The position numbers were made by a program, and so were the translations under genes. From JAICJJ01 sp039809985 (GTDB lineage: Bacteria; Chloroflexota; Chloroflexia; Thermomicrobiales; UBA6265), in assembly GCA_039809985.1 (NCBI GenBank), contig JBDHWC010000011.1:1-44532 (forward strand): a DNA stretch of 44,532 bases, given 5' to 3'. The notes below the pieces were generated by a model. That model had not been told where the DNA came from and ran no database searches. It saw nothing but the letters and a program-made list of their open reading frames with translations. Below, piece by piece: positions 1 through 10,489 of this stretch; the stretch's first letter is position 1; each line of letters starts with the position of its first letter.

Positions 1-63
1 CGGTCGGCCGATGCTGTCAACGACGACGTTCTTCTTTTTCGTCACACTCCGAAAGGGAGGCGC

Positions 64-1827
64 ATGGTCTCAACTGGGGTTGCCCCTGTGACGTTCTCCG
101 GCAGCGCCGACGAGCAGAAGCTGGCGGCGGAGGTCTTCCGCGTCCTCTGCGTGCACGGCCGGTTCATGGCCTCCGACGCGGCGATCCGCGTCCCGGTCGC
201 CGCGGTCGTCGAGTTCCTGTCGGCCGCGGGCGAGCGGGATGCCGCGCCGAGGCTCGACGCCGCGCTGGCGGCCAACCCGAGCGTCTTCGCCCTCGCCGGA
301 GAGGCCGACGACCGCGTGGTCGTGACGACCCGCGAAGGGAGGCTGCCGATCGACGGTCCGATTCCGTCGCAGCACACGTTCGCGCAGCGCTTCCTGACCC
401 CCCTGCCGAAGCAGGAGCGCCCGGCCCAGCCGACGCGCGTCCGCCCGAAGATCTACCCGGCGTGGGCCACCTTGCCGTCGATTCTCGACGGCATGGAGGA
501 CGAGTTCGAGGAGGTCGCGGAGGCGTTTGAACCGGCGGTCGAGTTCGGGGCGACCGAAGCCGCGGACGTTGCCGTCGAGATGCTGGCGGTCGTGCCCGAG
601 GCGGAGCCGGAGGCCGGGCCGGAGCCGACGGACGAGCTGGAGCCGGCCGAGCCGGTCGCGCCGCCGGCCCGGACGATCACCTTGCCGGCAGTGACGCCGA
701 CGGACGTCACCGGCGTCGACGACGTCGAGCTTGCCAACGTCATTCGCGACCGTCTCGTCGGCGACCCGCGGATCGCCAACTTCGGCGAACAGTGGATGAT
801 GGAGGACCGGGTTCCCCGGTTCAGCCGCGGCGACCTGCGCCGGATGAAGGAGTACCTGCAGGAGCAGGAGCAGCCGATGACGGACGACTCCATCGCGCAG
901 GACGTGCTCGGCGCGCGGCCGGCGACGCCGGAGTTCGACCTGGTCCGGTTCGCGGTCGACTTCCGGCTCTCGCGCGAGCATCGCGAGTTCGAGTTCGTCG
1001 GCACCACCAACCAGCGCTACTGGACCACCGGCGGCCTGCCGCCGATCGGGACGACGCGGCGCAAGTCGAACGAGATCGGCACCGACTACCGCTACCTGCT
1101 GGACGAGACGCCCGCCGAGCCGGTCCACCGGACGGCTGCCACGCTCGACCACATCCTGACCTTCTACGAGTACCTGCACGGCCTGCTGCCGTTCGACGCG
1201 GAGATGCAGGCGTTGCTGCCCGGGCCGCTGCTGCCGGGCCAGAAGTCGGCGGTGCTCACGTTCGAGTGCCCGCAGTCGTACACGACCTACTTGGTCGAAC
1301 TGCGCTACCCGACGCCGAACCGCGGCGGCTTCATCCTCGGCCTCGACGACTTCTACACCGAGAACCTGGTGCCGGGGGCGCTGATCGGCATCACGCGGAC
1401 CGAGAACGACGGCCACTACCGGGTCGAGTACCAGCGCGAGACACCGCAGAACCTGCGCCTGCTCGAACTCGACGAGCGGCGGGCCCAGCGCTACGTCTTC
1501 CGGCCGACCACCACGTCGTGCGGGGTCGACCCGGACATGCTCCTGACGGAGGAGCGGTTCAGCCGCCTCGCCGGCGAGAAGCCGCTCGACGAGAAGGTCC
1601 GGCGGCGGCCCGAGTCGGTGGTCGCGGCGACCTTCGAGCGGATCGGCGAGAACCGCGACGGCAACTTCTCGGCCGACTTCCCGACCCTGCTGGCCGGGGT
1701 CAACATCGAGCGGCCGATCTCGGCGACGTTGCTTCGGGCGATCCTCGACAAGGACGACACCGGGGCGTTCTCGCCCGATCCGGAAGGGCAAGATGCCTAC
1801 ACCTACGTTCCCGGAACCACCCCCTAG
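64..1827 (+). CDS. Hypothetical protein, 587 aa, acidic/proline linker
   Basis: I do not recognise this protein. The ATG is well supported: GGGAGG lies at 55-60, just upstream. Residues about 15-95 alternate short helices with a final VVVTTREG-like strand, which could be a winged-helix fold; that is only an impression. Residues about 145-215 are an acidic, Glu/Pro/Ala-rich linker. The C-terminal half (about 220-587) has ordinary globular composition with many Tyr, Arg and Glu and no signal peptide or membrane segment, so it is probably cytoplasmic. The next gene starts 35 bp inside its 3' end, implying translational coupling to the HEAT-repeat protein. Being first in a run that leads to FemA/B and MurE genes does not by itself give it a cell-wall role. 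Confidence 0.8.
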   Translation: MVSTGVAPVTFSGSADEQKLAAEVFRVLCVHGRFMASDAAIRVPVAAVVEFLSAAGERDAAPRLDAALAANPSVFALAGEADDRVVVTTREGRLPIDGPIPSQHTFAQRFLTPLPKQERPAQPTRVRPKIYPAWATLPSILDGMEDEFEEVAEAFEPAVEFGATEAADVAVEMLAVVPEAEPEAGPEPTDELEPAEPVAPPARTITLPAVTPTDVTGVDDVELANVIRDRLVGDPRIANFGEQWMMEDRVPRFSRGDLRRMKEYLQEQEQPMTDDSIAQDVLGARPATPEFDLVRFAVDFRLSREHREFEFVGTTNQRYWTTGGLPPIGTTRRKSNEIGTDYRYLLDETPAEPVHRTAATLDHILTFYEYLHGLLPFDAEMQALLPGPLLPGQKSAVLTFECPQSYTTYLVELRYPTPNRGGFILGLDDFYTENLVPGALIGITRTENDGHYRVEYQRETPQNLRLLELDERRAQRYVFRPTTTSCGVDPDMLLTEERFSRLAGEKPLDEKVRRRPESVVAATFERIGENRDGNFSADFPTLLAGVNIERPISATLLRAILDKDDTGAFSPDPEGQDAYTYVPGTTP

Positions 1828-2785
1828 CAACGACGAGTTCGACGAGGCGGCCGCTCCCCCGACGGAGCGGCCGCCGGTCGAGCACACGCTGGTCGCCCTC
1901 GGCACCGCCCCCGTCGTCCCGGAGATCGTTGCCCACCTCTCCGACCTGAGTCGGGCTGAGGCGGCCGTGCTGCGTCGGGCGTGGCCCCACTATCCCGAAG
2001 CCGTGCGGGTCGAGATCGTGCGGCTGATGGAGACGCTGCCCGAGGAGCGCCTGGACGTCGACTTCGGCCGAGCGCTGCGCGTGGCATTGGCCGACGAGTC
2101 GGCGGTGGTGCGCCAACTCGCGGTGGCGGCCCTCTGGGAAGGGGACGGCACCGTTCTGGCCGACGACCTCGTGCGGATCCTGCGGGAGGATCCGTCACAG
2201 GACGTGCGGGCCGAGGCCGCCGCCGCCCTCGGGCGCTTCGTCGAGCGCGGCGTTGAGCACGGGGCAATCGTGGCGACGGATGACGCCCTGTGCGTCGCCC
2301 TGCTCGGCGCGGCTCGGGATGCGGCGGAGGGGTACGGCGTGCGACGGCGAGCCCTGGAGTCGCTCGGGGCGGTGGCATCCGACCCGGCGGTGCGGGCCGT
2401 GGTCGAGGCCTTCCTCGGGGAGGACGACCAAGGCTACCGGGCCAGCGCGATCTACGCGATCGGTCGCAGCGGCAGCCGGGAGTGGATGCCGACCTTGCTC
2501 GGGGACCTCGGCTGCGACGACGCCGAGCTGCGGTTCGAGTCGGCGCGGGCGCTCGGCGCGATCGGGGATGCCGACGCCATCGTGCCGTTGGTGCGGGCCG
2601 CGGCCGACGAGGACCCGGAGGTCCGCCTGGCGGCAATCGCCTCCCTCGGCCAGATCGGCGGTCGGGCGGCGGTGCGGGCCCTCGACGAGATCGCGAGCCG
2701 TGGCGACGGCAGCGACGACGAGGCGATCGAGGAGGCGCGGGCCGAGGCCACGGCCATGCTCGACCCGCTCCGGTACGACGCGTGA
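1793..2785 (+). CDS. HEAT-repeat / PBS lyase-type repeat protein
   Basis: A 330-aa protein built mostly of about 30-residue helical repeats from residue 75 to the end. Units carry the family pattern D..VR..A..ALG, for example VRAEAAAALGRF, LRFESARALGAIGDADAI and VRLAAIASLGQIGG. Such HEAT/EZ-type solenoids usually act as protein-binding scaffolds; no catalytic residues are visible. The first 30 residues are Pro/Glu-rich and probably disordered. The ATG lies 35 bp before the stop of the unknown upstream gene, preceded by GGAAGGG, and the stop overlaps the next GTG by 4 bp (GTGA). It is therefore co-translated with both neighbours. The partner is unknown; the upstream protein is the obvious candidate. 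Confidence 0.85.
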   Translation: MPTPTFPEPPPSNDEFDEAAAPPTERPPVEHTLVALGTAPVVPEIVAHLSDLSRAEAAVLRRAWPHYPEAVRVEIVRLMETLPEERLDVDFGRALRVALADESAVVRQLAVAALWEGDGTVLADDLVRILREDPSQDVRAEAAAALGRFVERGVEHGAIVATDDALCVALLGAARDAAEGYGVRRRALESLGAVASDPAVRAVVEAFLGEDDQGYRASAIYAIGRSGSREWMPTLLGDLGCDDAELRFESARALGAIGDADAIVPLVRAAADEDPEVRLAAIASLGQIGGRAAVRALDEIASRGDGSDDEAIEEARAEATAMLDPLRYDA

Positions 2786-3834
2786 CGGCTGCTGGCTCTG
2801 AGATCGCCGACGTGCCCACGCTGCTTGCGTCCGCCGAGGCGTGGGACCGCGCCTTGGCGGCCATCGGCGGCCGGATGCTGCAGTCGACCCCGTGGGGCGA
2901 GCTGAAGTCGCGCCACGGCTGGAGCGCCGAGCGCGTAGCCGTGCGGCACGGCGCCGATGTCGGCATGGCGCAGGTGCTGTTCAAGCAGAAGGGACCGGTT
3001 TCGATCGGCTACGTGCCGCGCGGCCCGGCGTTGTCCCGGCCGAATCCCGAACTGGCCGATGCGCTGTTCGCCGAGGTTGACCGCGTCTGCCGGGCGCGCC
3101 GCGCCATCAGCGTGATCGTGGAGCCGGACGAGCCGCTGCCGTTCCACGGCAGCTACAAGGCGCATCGCTTCGTCCGGGCCGACTTCCGGATCCAGCCGGG
3201 GCGAACGGTCAAGGTCCCCCTGCTTGACGACGAGTCGCTGCTCGCCCAGATGCACCACAAGCACCGGTACAACTCGCGGCTGGCCGCCCGGCGCGGCGCG
3301 AGCACCGAGGCGGTGCCCAGCACCGACGAGAACATCGACGCGTTCCACGCGATGATGGCCGACACCTCGGGGCGAAACCTGTTCGGCATCCACAGCAAGG
3401 ACTACTACGCCGACTTTCTCCGCCTGTTCGGGGACAATGCCGCCCTGCTCTTCGCCCGGGTCGACGGGGCGCTCGCGGCCGGGCTGATCGTCGCCCGGTT
3501 CGGGAGCGAGGGCATCTACATGTACGGCGCGTCGTCGACCCAGAACCGGGCCCACGGCGCCGCCACGCTGCTGCAAGTCGACGCGATGCGCTGGTGCCGC
3601 GACCGTGGTTGCGCGTCCTACGACCTGTGGGGCATCTCGGAAGAGGACCCGGTCAGCACGGCGACCGCGGAAGGCGACCGGGTCGCGCCAACTCGCGGCA
3701 ACGACCTGCGCGGTCTGTACGAGTTCAAGACGCGCTTCGGCGGCGAGATCGTGACCTACCCGTCCGCCGTCGAGCGGCGCTACGTGCCGGTGCTGGCCGC
3801 GCTCGCCCGGCGCGTCTACCGCCCGGCGGGCTGA
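2782..3834 (+). CDS. FemA/FemB-family aminoacyltransferase (peptidoglycan bridge type)
   Basis: A 350-aa protein of the FemA/B/X (GNAT-like) family, which transfers amino acids from aminoacyl-tRNA onto the peptidoglycan precursor stem peptide. Recognisable features are the N-terminal LQSTPWGELKSRHGW segment, the LLAQMHHKHRYNSRLAARRG basic helix, and the C-terminal GASS...A..LLQ..A..W....G...YDLWG block followed by GLYEFKTRFGG. There is no long coiled-coil insertion as in staphylococcal FemA. The GTG start is chosen because it overlaps the HEAT-gene stop by 4 bp (GTGA); the frame is open further upstream, but that part lies inside the HEAT gene. murE starts 3 bp after its stop, which supports a cell-wall role. 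Some family members act outside peptidoglycan, so the substrate is unproven. Confidence 0.88.
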   Translation: MTAAGSEIADVPTLLASAEAWDRALAAIGGRMLQSTPWGELKSRHGWSAERVAVRHGADVGMAQVLFKQKGPVSIGYVPRGPALSRPNPELADALFAEVDRVCRARRAISVIVEPDEPLPFHGSYKAHRFVRADFRIQPGRTVKVPLLDDESLLAQMHHKHRYNSRLAARRGASTEAVPSTDENIDAFHAMMADTSGRNLFGIHSKDYYADFLRLFGDNAALLFARVDGALAAGLIVARFGSEGIYMYGASSTQNRAHGAATLLQVDAMRWCRDRGCASYDLWGISEEDPVSTATAEGDRVAPTRGNDLRGLYEFKTRFGGEIVTYPSAVERRYVPVLAALARRVYRPAG

Positions 3835-3837
3835 GGC

Positions 3838-5346
3838 GTGACCTTCGCGCCGTTGGCCACCGTCGGGGACCTCGCCGACCGACTGCCCGAGTGCCGGGTC
3901 GTTGGTGACCGGGCGACACGGGTCAGCGGGCTGGCCTACGACTCGCGCGACGTGGCTGCGGGCGATCTCTTCGCCGCGCTGGTCGGCGGCTATGCCGACG
4001 GCCACGGCTTCGCGGAGCGGGCGGCAGCGGCCGGCGCTTCGGCCGTGCTGGTCGAGCGCGAGCTTTCGCTGCCGCTGCCCCAATTGATCGTGCCTGACAG
4101 CCGGGCGGCGCTGGCACGGGTGGCCGACGCGCTGTACCGGCACCCCTCCGGCGAGATCGCGGTCGTCGGCATCACCGGCACCGACGGCAAGACGACGACG
4201 TCGTTCCTGACCGACGCCATCTTCGGCGCGGCCGGGCGGGTGACGGGGATGATCGGCACCGTTGCCGTGCGCATCGCCGGGGTCGAGGACCGCCACGCGC
4301 TGCGGCAGACGACCCCGGAATCAGCCGACGTGCAGCGGCTGCTGCGGGCGATGGTCGACGCCGACGCGGAATGGGCGATCCTCGAGGCGACGTCGCACGG
4401 GCTCGGGATGCACCGGTTGGACGACGTCGCGTTCCGGGTCGCCGCGGTGACGAACATCACCAGCGAGCACCTGGAGTTCCACGGCTCCGTCGAACGCTAC
4501 TGGCGGGCGAAAGGAACCCTCTTCGAGCGGGTCGCGGCGGTCGGCGGCGCGGCGGTGGTGAACATCGACGACCCGGGCGCGCGTTCGGTGCTGGCGTACT
4601 GCGACGGTGCCAAGCTGCTGACGACGTCGATCGAGGGCGGGGACGCCGACCTGCGGGCGACTGACATCGACTGCGACGGAGGCGGCTGCCGCTTCACGCT
4701 GAACTGGCGCGGCGAGGCTTCACGGGTCGACCTGCCGATGCTGGGACGGTTCAACGTCCAGAACGCGACGTGCGCGGCCGGCATCGGGCTCGCGACCGGC
4801 ATCCCGCTGGCGGACGTCGCGGCGAGCCTCGGCACTGCGCCGTCGGTGCCGGGCCGGATGGCGATGGTCGATGTCGGGCAGCCGTTCGCGGTGGTGGTCG
4901 ACTACGCGCACACGCCGGCTTCGCTGGCCAAGGTGCTGGGGTTGCTGCGGACGCTCCACCCCGCCGGACGCCTGATCGCGCTGTTCGGGAGTGCCGGCGA
5001 GCGTGACGTCGAGAAGCGGGCGGTGCAGGGCCGGGTCGCGGCGGAACTGGCCGACGTGGTGGTCGTGACCAGCGAGGACCCCCGGTTCGAGGACCCCGAC
5101 GCGATCATCGCCGACATCGCCCGCGGCGCCACCGAGGCCGGGGCGAGGCTCGGCGAACGGCTCCATCTGGTCACCGATCGGCGGGACGCGATTCGGCTCG
5201 CGGCCAGACTGGCGCGGCCGGGGGACTGCCTGTTGCTGGCCGGCAAGGGGCACGAGGGGAGCATCATCTGGGGCGGCAGCAAGTTGGCGTGGGACGAGGA
5301 GCAAGTCGCCCGCGAGGTGCTGGCCGAATTCGGCCACGGAGCCTGA
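3838..5346 (+). CDS. murE: UDP-MurNAc-tripeptide synthetase MurE
   Basis: A 502-aa Mur ligase that adds the third residue of the peptidoglycan stem peptide to UDP-MurNAc-L-Ala-D-Glu in the cytoplasm. Visible are the P-loop GITGTDGKTTT (about residues 111-121), the TSEHLEFHG motif, the candidate carbamylated Lys in YWRAKGTLFE, and the C-terminal domain with LFGSAGERDVEKR. The position that reads DNPR in meso-diaminopimelate-specific enzymes is EDPR here (residues 413-416). That Arg normally contacts diaminopimelate, so the added amino acid cannot be assigned with certainty; diaminopimelate, ornithine or lysine are possible. The GTG start lies 3 bp after the FemA/B-like gene. The stop codon sits inside a long terminator stem shared with aspS. 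Confidence 0.94.
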   Translation: MTFAPLATVGDLADRLPECRVVGDRATRVSGLAYDSRDVAAGDLFAALVGGYADGHGFAERAAAAGASAVLVERELSLPLPQLIVPDSRAALARVADALYRHPSGEIAVVGITGTDGKTTTSFLTDAIFGAAGRVTGMIGTVAVRIAGVEDRHALRQTTPESADVQRLLRAMVDADAEWAILEATSHGLGMHRLDDVAFRVAAVTNITSEHLEFHGSVERYWRAKGTLFERVAAVGGAAVVNIDDPGARSVLAYCDGAKLLTTSIEGGDADLRATDIDCDGGGCRFTLNWRGEASRVDLPMLGRFNVQNATCAAGIGLATGIPLADVAASLGTAPSVPGRMAMVDVGQPFAVVVDYAHTPASLAKVLGLLRTLHPAGRLIALFGSAGERDVEKRAVQGRVAAELADVVVVTSEDPRFEDPDAIIADIARGATEAGARLGERLHLVTDRRDAIRLAARLARPGDCLLLAGKGHEGSIIWGGSKLAWDEEQVAREVLAEFGHGA

Positions 5347-5381
5347 GGCCGGGGGCGCGTGCCGTCCCCGGCCTCAGGCTC
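5339..5381. terminator. Bidirectional terminator, murE/aspS
   Basis: A perfect 16-bp inverted repeat: arms 5339-5354 and 5366-5381 (GAGCCTGAGGCCGGGG and its complement) with an 11-nt loop. It covers the murE stop codon and ends 3 bp before the aspS stop, so it can serve both converging genes. There is no T tract on either side. Confidence 0.8.
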
Positions 5382-5384
5382 GTC

Positions 5385-7196
5385 CTACCAGAGGACGACG
5401 CGCTTCTTCTCGTCCACCATCAGGCCGAGGTCGGCGAGTTGCTGGCTCTCGACCGCGTCGGGGGCCTCAAACATCAGGTCGATGCCGCGCTGGTTCTTCG
5501 GGAAGGCGATGACATCGCGAATGCTCGTCTCGTCGGCGAGGAGCATCGCGATTCGGTCGATGCCCATCGCGATCCCCCCGTGCGGCGGCGCGCCGTAGTC
5601 GAGGGCGTCGAGCAGCGCGCCGAAGCGGTGTTGCAGTTCCTCCGGCTTGTACCCCATCAGGCCGAACATCCGCTCCTGGTCCGCCCGGCGGTGGTTGCGG
5701 ACGCTGCCGCCGCCGAGTTCGTAGCCGTTGGCGACGAGGTCGTACTGCTTGGCGCGGACCTTCTCCGGCTCGGTGTCGAGCAGGTGGGCGTCCTCGGCGA
5801 GATAGCCCGAGAAGGGGTTGTGCGTCGCCTCCCAGCGATCCTCGTCCGCGTTCCACTCCAGCAACGGGAACTCGTAGATCCAGCAGAAGGCGAAGACGTT
5901 CGGGTCGGCGAGGTTCAGTCGCCTCCCCAGTTCGTCGCGGAGGGTCGAGAGCGACTTGGCGACGACCGCGGGCTGGTCGGCGACCGCGAGCACGAGGTCG
6001 CCGACGTTCGCGCCGAGGCCGGTGGTGATCGCGGCCAGTTCCTGCTCGCTCAGGAACTTGGCGATCGGGGAACGGATGCCGTCGGCGCGGACCGCGAGGG
6101 TGGCGAGACCCTTGGCACCGGCCTGCTTGGCTAGTTCGGTCAGGTCGTCGATCTCGCGGCGGGTGTACTCGCCGCAGCCGGGCACCACGATCGCCTTGAT
6201 CTGACCACCCTGCTCGAGGGTTTGGGCAAACGCCCGGAAGCCGGTTCCGGCGAACGCGGCCGAGACGTCCTGCAGTTCGAGGCCGAAGCGGAGGTCGGGC
6301 CGGTCGTTGCCGTAACGGGCCATCGACTCGGCGTAGGTGATGCGCGGGAAGGGCGACTGGGCGATGCGCTTCTCAGAGTACTCGTTGACCAGTTCGGCGT
6401 AGAGTTGCTCGATCAGCGACATCACGTCGTCCTGCTCGACGAACGACATCTCGAGGTCGAGCTGGGTGAACTCGGGCTGGCGGTCGGCCCGCGACGCCTC
6501 GTCCCGGAAGCAGCGGGCGACTTGGTAGTAGCGGTCGAAGCCGGCCACCATCAGGAGTTGCTTCAGTTGCTGCGGCGACTGCGGCAGCGCGTAGCAGTTG
6601 CCGGGCAGCGCGCTGGAGGGGACGAGGAAGTCGCGCGCGCCCTCCGGCGTGCTCTTGATCAGGTTGGGGGTCTCGATCTCGAGGAAGTCGCGCTCGGTCA
6701 GGAAGCGTCGCATGTGGTCGACGAGCCGGTGGCGGAGGACGATGTTGCGACGCATCCGGCCGCGGCGAAGGTCGAGGTAGCGGTGCTTGAGGCGGACGCT
6801 CTCGTCGGTGTCGGTCTCCTGGTTGACTTCGAACGGCGGGGTCTTGGACTCGTTCAGGATCTCGACGGCATGGGCCTCGACCTCGATCTCGCCGGTCGGC
6901 AGCTTCGGGTTGACCGTCCCCTCGGGCCGGGCGCGAACGGTGCCGGCGACCCGCAGCACGAACTCGTTGCGGACGTCGCTGGCGGTCGCGTGCGCCTCGG
7001 GCGCGATCTCGGGGTTGAAGACCACCTGCGTCAGGCCGTGCCGGTCGCGCAGGTCGATGAAGATCAGGCCGCCGAGGTCGCGTCGGCGGTGAACCCAGCC
7101 GTTGAGCGTCGCCTCGCGGCCGGCGTCTCCGCCGCGAAGCGTGCCGCAGGTGAGGCGGCCGGCGGCCGGTTGTGCCAAAGTCGTGGAGTCCGTCAC
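5385..7196 (-). CDS. aspS: Aspartyl-tRNA synthetase
   Basis: A 603-aa class II synthetase charging tRNA-Asp, of the bacterial type. The N-terminal OB-fold carries GWVHRRRDLGGLIFIDLRD. Motif 2 is CFRDEASRADRQPEFTQLDLE (about 215-245), a GAD insertion domain follows in the middle, and motif 3 is GIAMGIDRIAML (about 540-552). In the anticodon-binding loop the residue that is His in some non-discriminating enzymes is Leu (RRRDLGG), which suggests a discriminating, Asp-only enzyme; this inference is from family knowledge. The GTG start overlaps the mazG stop by 4 bp, making it the last gene of lepA-mazG-aspS. Confidence 0.97.
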   Translation of the reverse strand: MTDSTTLAQPAAGRLTCGTLRGGDAGREATLNGWVHRRRDLGGLIFIDLRDRHGLTQVVFNPEIAPEAHATASDVRNEFVLRVAGTVRARPEGTVNPKLPTGEIEVEAHAVEILNESKTPPFEVNQETDTDESVRLKHRYLDLRRGRMRRNIVLRHRLVDHMRRFLTERDFLEIETPNLIKSTPEGARDFLVPSSALPGNCYALPQSPQQLKQLLMVAGFDRYYQVARCFRDEASRADRQPEFTQLDLEMSFVEQDDVMSLIEQLYAELVNEYSEKRIAQSPFPRITYAESMARYGNDRPDLRFGLELQDVSAAFAGTGFRAFAQTLEQGGQIKAIVVPGCGEYTRREIDDLTELAKQAGAKGLATLAVRADGIRSPIAKFLSEQELAAITTGLGANVGDLVLAVADQPAVVAKSLSTLRDELGRRLNLADPNVFAFCWIYEFPLLEWNADEDRWEATHNPFSGYLAEDAHLLDTEPEKVRAKQYDLVANGYELGGGSVRNHRRADQERMFGLMGYKPEELQHRFGALLDALDYGAPPHGGIAMGIDRIAMLLADETSIRDVIAFPKNQRGIDLMFEAPDAVESQQLADLGLMVDEKKRVVLW

Positions 7197-8568
7197 CCTC
7201 GTTCCTTCCCCTCAGACATGGTGGTCGTCGTCGCGCTGTAGCGCTGGCGCAGGGCGACCGCGAGCGCCGCCTCCGGCTCGATGCCGGCCTCGGCGGCCTT
7301 CGTGATCGCGTCGAGGATGGCGTTGCCGGCCGCTGCGGTTGCAGCGGCGTCCACCTCCCGAACGGCCTCCCCCTTGCGGGGTGTCAACAGGACCACGGCT
7401 TTGTCGAACACCGGCATCGAGCGTGGCAGGCGCGCGAGCGGGTTGGCCGGCTTCGGCTTCGCGCCGGCGGCGGCTCGCTCCGCGGCCTTCACCGCGTCCC
7501 AAGTGCGGACCACCTCGGCCGGGGTGCTGGCGTCGACGTCGCCGAAGACGTGGGGGTGGCGTCGCAGCAGTTTGGCGGAGACGTGGGCGTGGACGTCCTC
7601 GAGCGTGAAGGTGCCCGCTTCCTCGGCGATCTGGGAATGGAGGGCGACTTGCAGCAGGAGGTCGCCGAGTTCCTCGGCGAGGTTCTCCGGGTCGTCGGCG
7701 TCGATCGCGTCCGCGGTCTCGTACGCTTCCTCGATCACCGCCTTGCGGATCGTCTGGTGGGTCTGCTCGCGGTCCCACGGGCAGCCGTCCGGGGCGCGCA
7801 GGCGGGCGACGATGCGTTGCAGCGTCTGCGGCGAGCGGACCGCGTCGAGGCGGGGCAGGGGGGGCACCCACGCGCTGGTCAGGTGGTCGACCGCCAGTCG
7901 GTCGAGGCCGTGCAGCGGCACCTCGACGAGCGCCTCCTCGCCGGGCACGCCGGCGGCGCGGGCCACCACCACCGGGTGGTCGTCCGGGTAGAGCCGCGCG
8001 AGCGCGAGCTTGGTCGCCGCGGCTTTCTCCATGTCGTACAGCTGGGTGACGAGCAACGGGCACGACGGGTCGACCGCGAGCAGGCCGCCGGCGAACGGCT
8101 CGGCGTCGAGGATGGCGGCGAGGTCGGCGGCATCGACCAGTTGGGCCTGCTCGGCGACCGGGTCGTGGCCGACCGCGGTCGCCACGACGTCGACGAGGCT
8201 GACGGCGTCCTGAACCTCGACGGGGATGCCGTCGGCGGCGGCGCGCTCGACGACGAGGCCGACGCTCCGCTCGCCGAAGCGGGGGTGGCCGGGCACGGCG
8301 AAGACGACGTTGCCGGGCGTGGTCCCGGCCACGTCGAGCACTCGCTCGGCGACGGCGGCGTAGACCGTGTCGAAATCTCGGCCGGCGACGTAGAGATCGT
8401 CGCAGGTGGTGACCCGTGGGTCGGCCAGCAAGTCCGCAACGCCCGGGTGGATGCCGGTGCGGAGGATGATCCGGTCGGCGGCGGCAAGGGCTCGCACGGC
8501 GGCGACGGTGCGCAGTCCGGGGTCGCCGGGCCCGAGCCCGACGATGGTCAGGGTGGTCACCTCGCCGG

Positions 8569-8572
<4 letters not shown>
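7193..8572 (-). CDS. mazG: Tetrapyrrole methylase / MazG pyrophosphohydrolase fusion (YabN-like)
   Basis: A 459-aa two-domain protein. Residues 1 to about 215 resemble the SAM-dependent tetrapyrrole (corrin/porphyrin) methylase fold: IVGLGPGDPGLRT at the start and a VFAVPGHPRFGERS loop. Residues about 230-459 are a MazG NTP pyrophosphohydrolase with GCPWDREQTHQTI, the metal-binding EEAYE...EELGDLLLQV helix pair and an H....F..EDV element. This matches Bacillus YabN-type fusions. MazG domains clear aberrant NTPs; the substrate of the methylase-like half is unknown. The GTG start overlaps the lepA stop (GTGA). A second in-frame GTG at 8557 would give MTTLTIVGLGPG and is an alternative start. 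Confidence 0.92.
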
Positions 8573-10407
<1,835 letters not shown>

Positions 10408-10446
10408 CCAACCGCACAGTTCGCTCGCTTCGCCATGCCAGCCCGG

Positions 10447-10452
10447 AGTATA
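10447..10452 (-). promoter_or_regulatory. -10 element of lepA promoter
   Basis: On the - strand this reads TATACT within GCTATACTCC, about 40 bp before the lepA ATG. No good -35 is visible at 16-18 bp. The same 10-mer occurs before ilvA and tatA/B, which raises confidence. Confidence 0.6.
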
Positions 10453-10489
10453 GCGGAGCGTCCCGGCCGAACCCGGTTCTTGGCGAGGG

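Noticed and set aside
70..1905. 611-codon open frame on the - strand over the first gene
   Set aside because: Arg/Leu/Gly-rich shadow frame typical of GC-rich DNA; the + strand frame has a good ribosome-binding site and ordinary protein composition.
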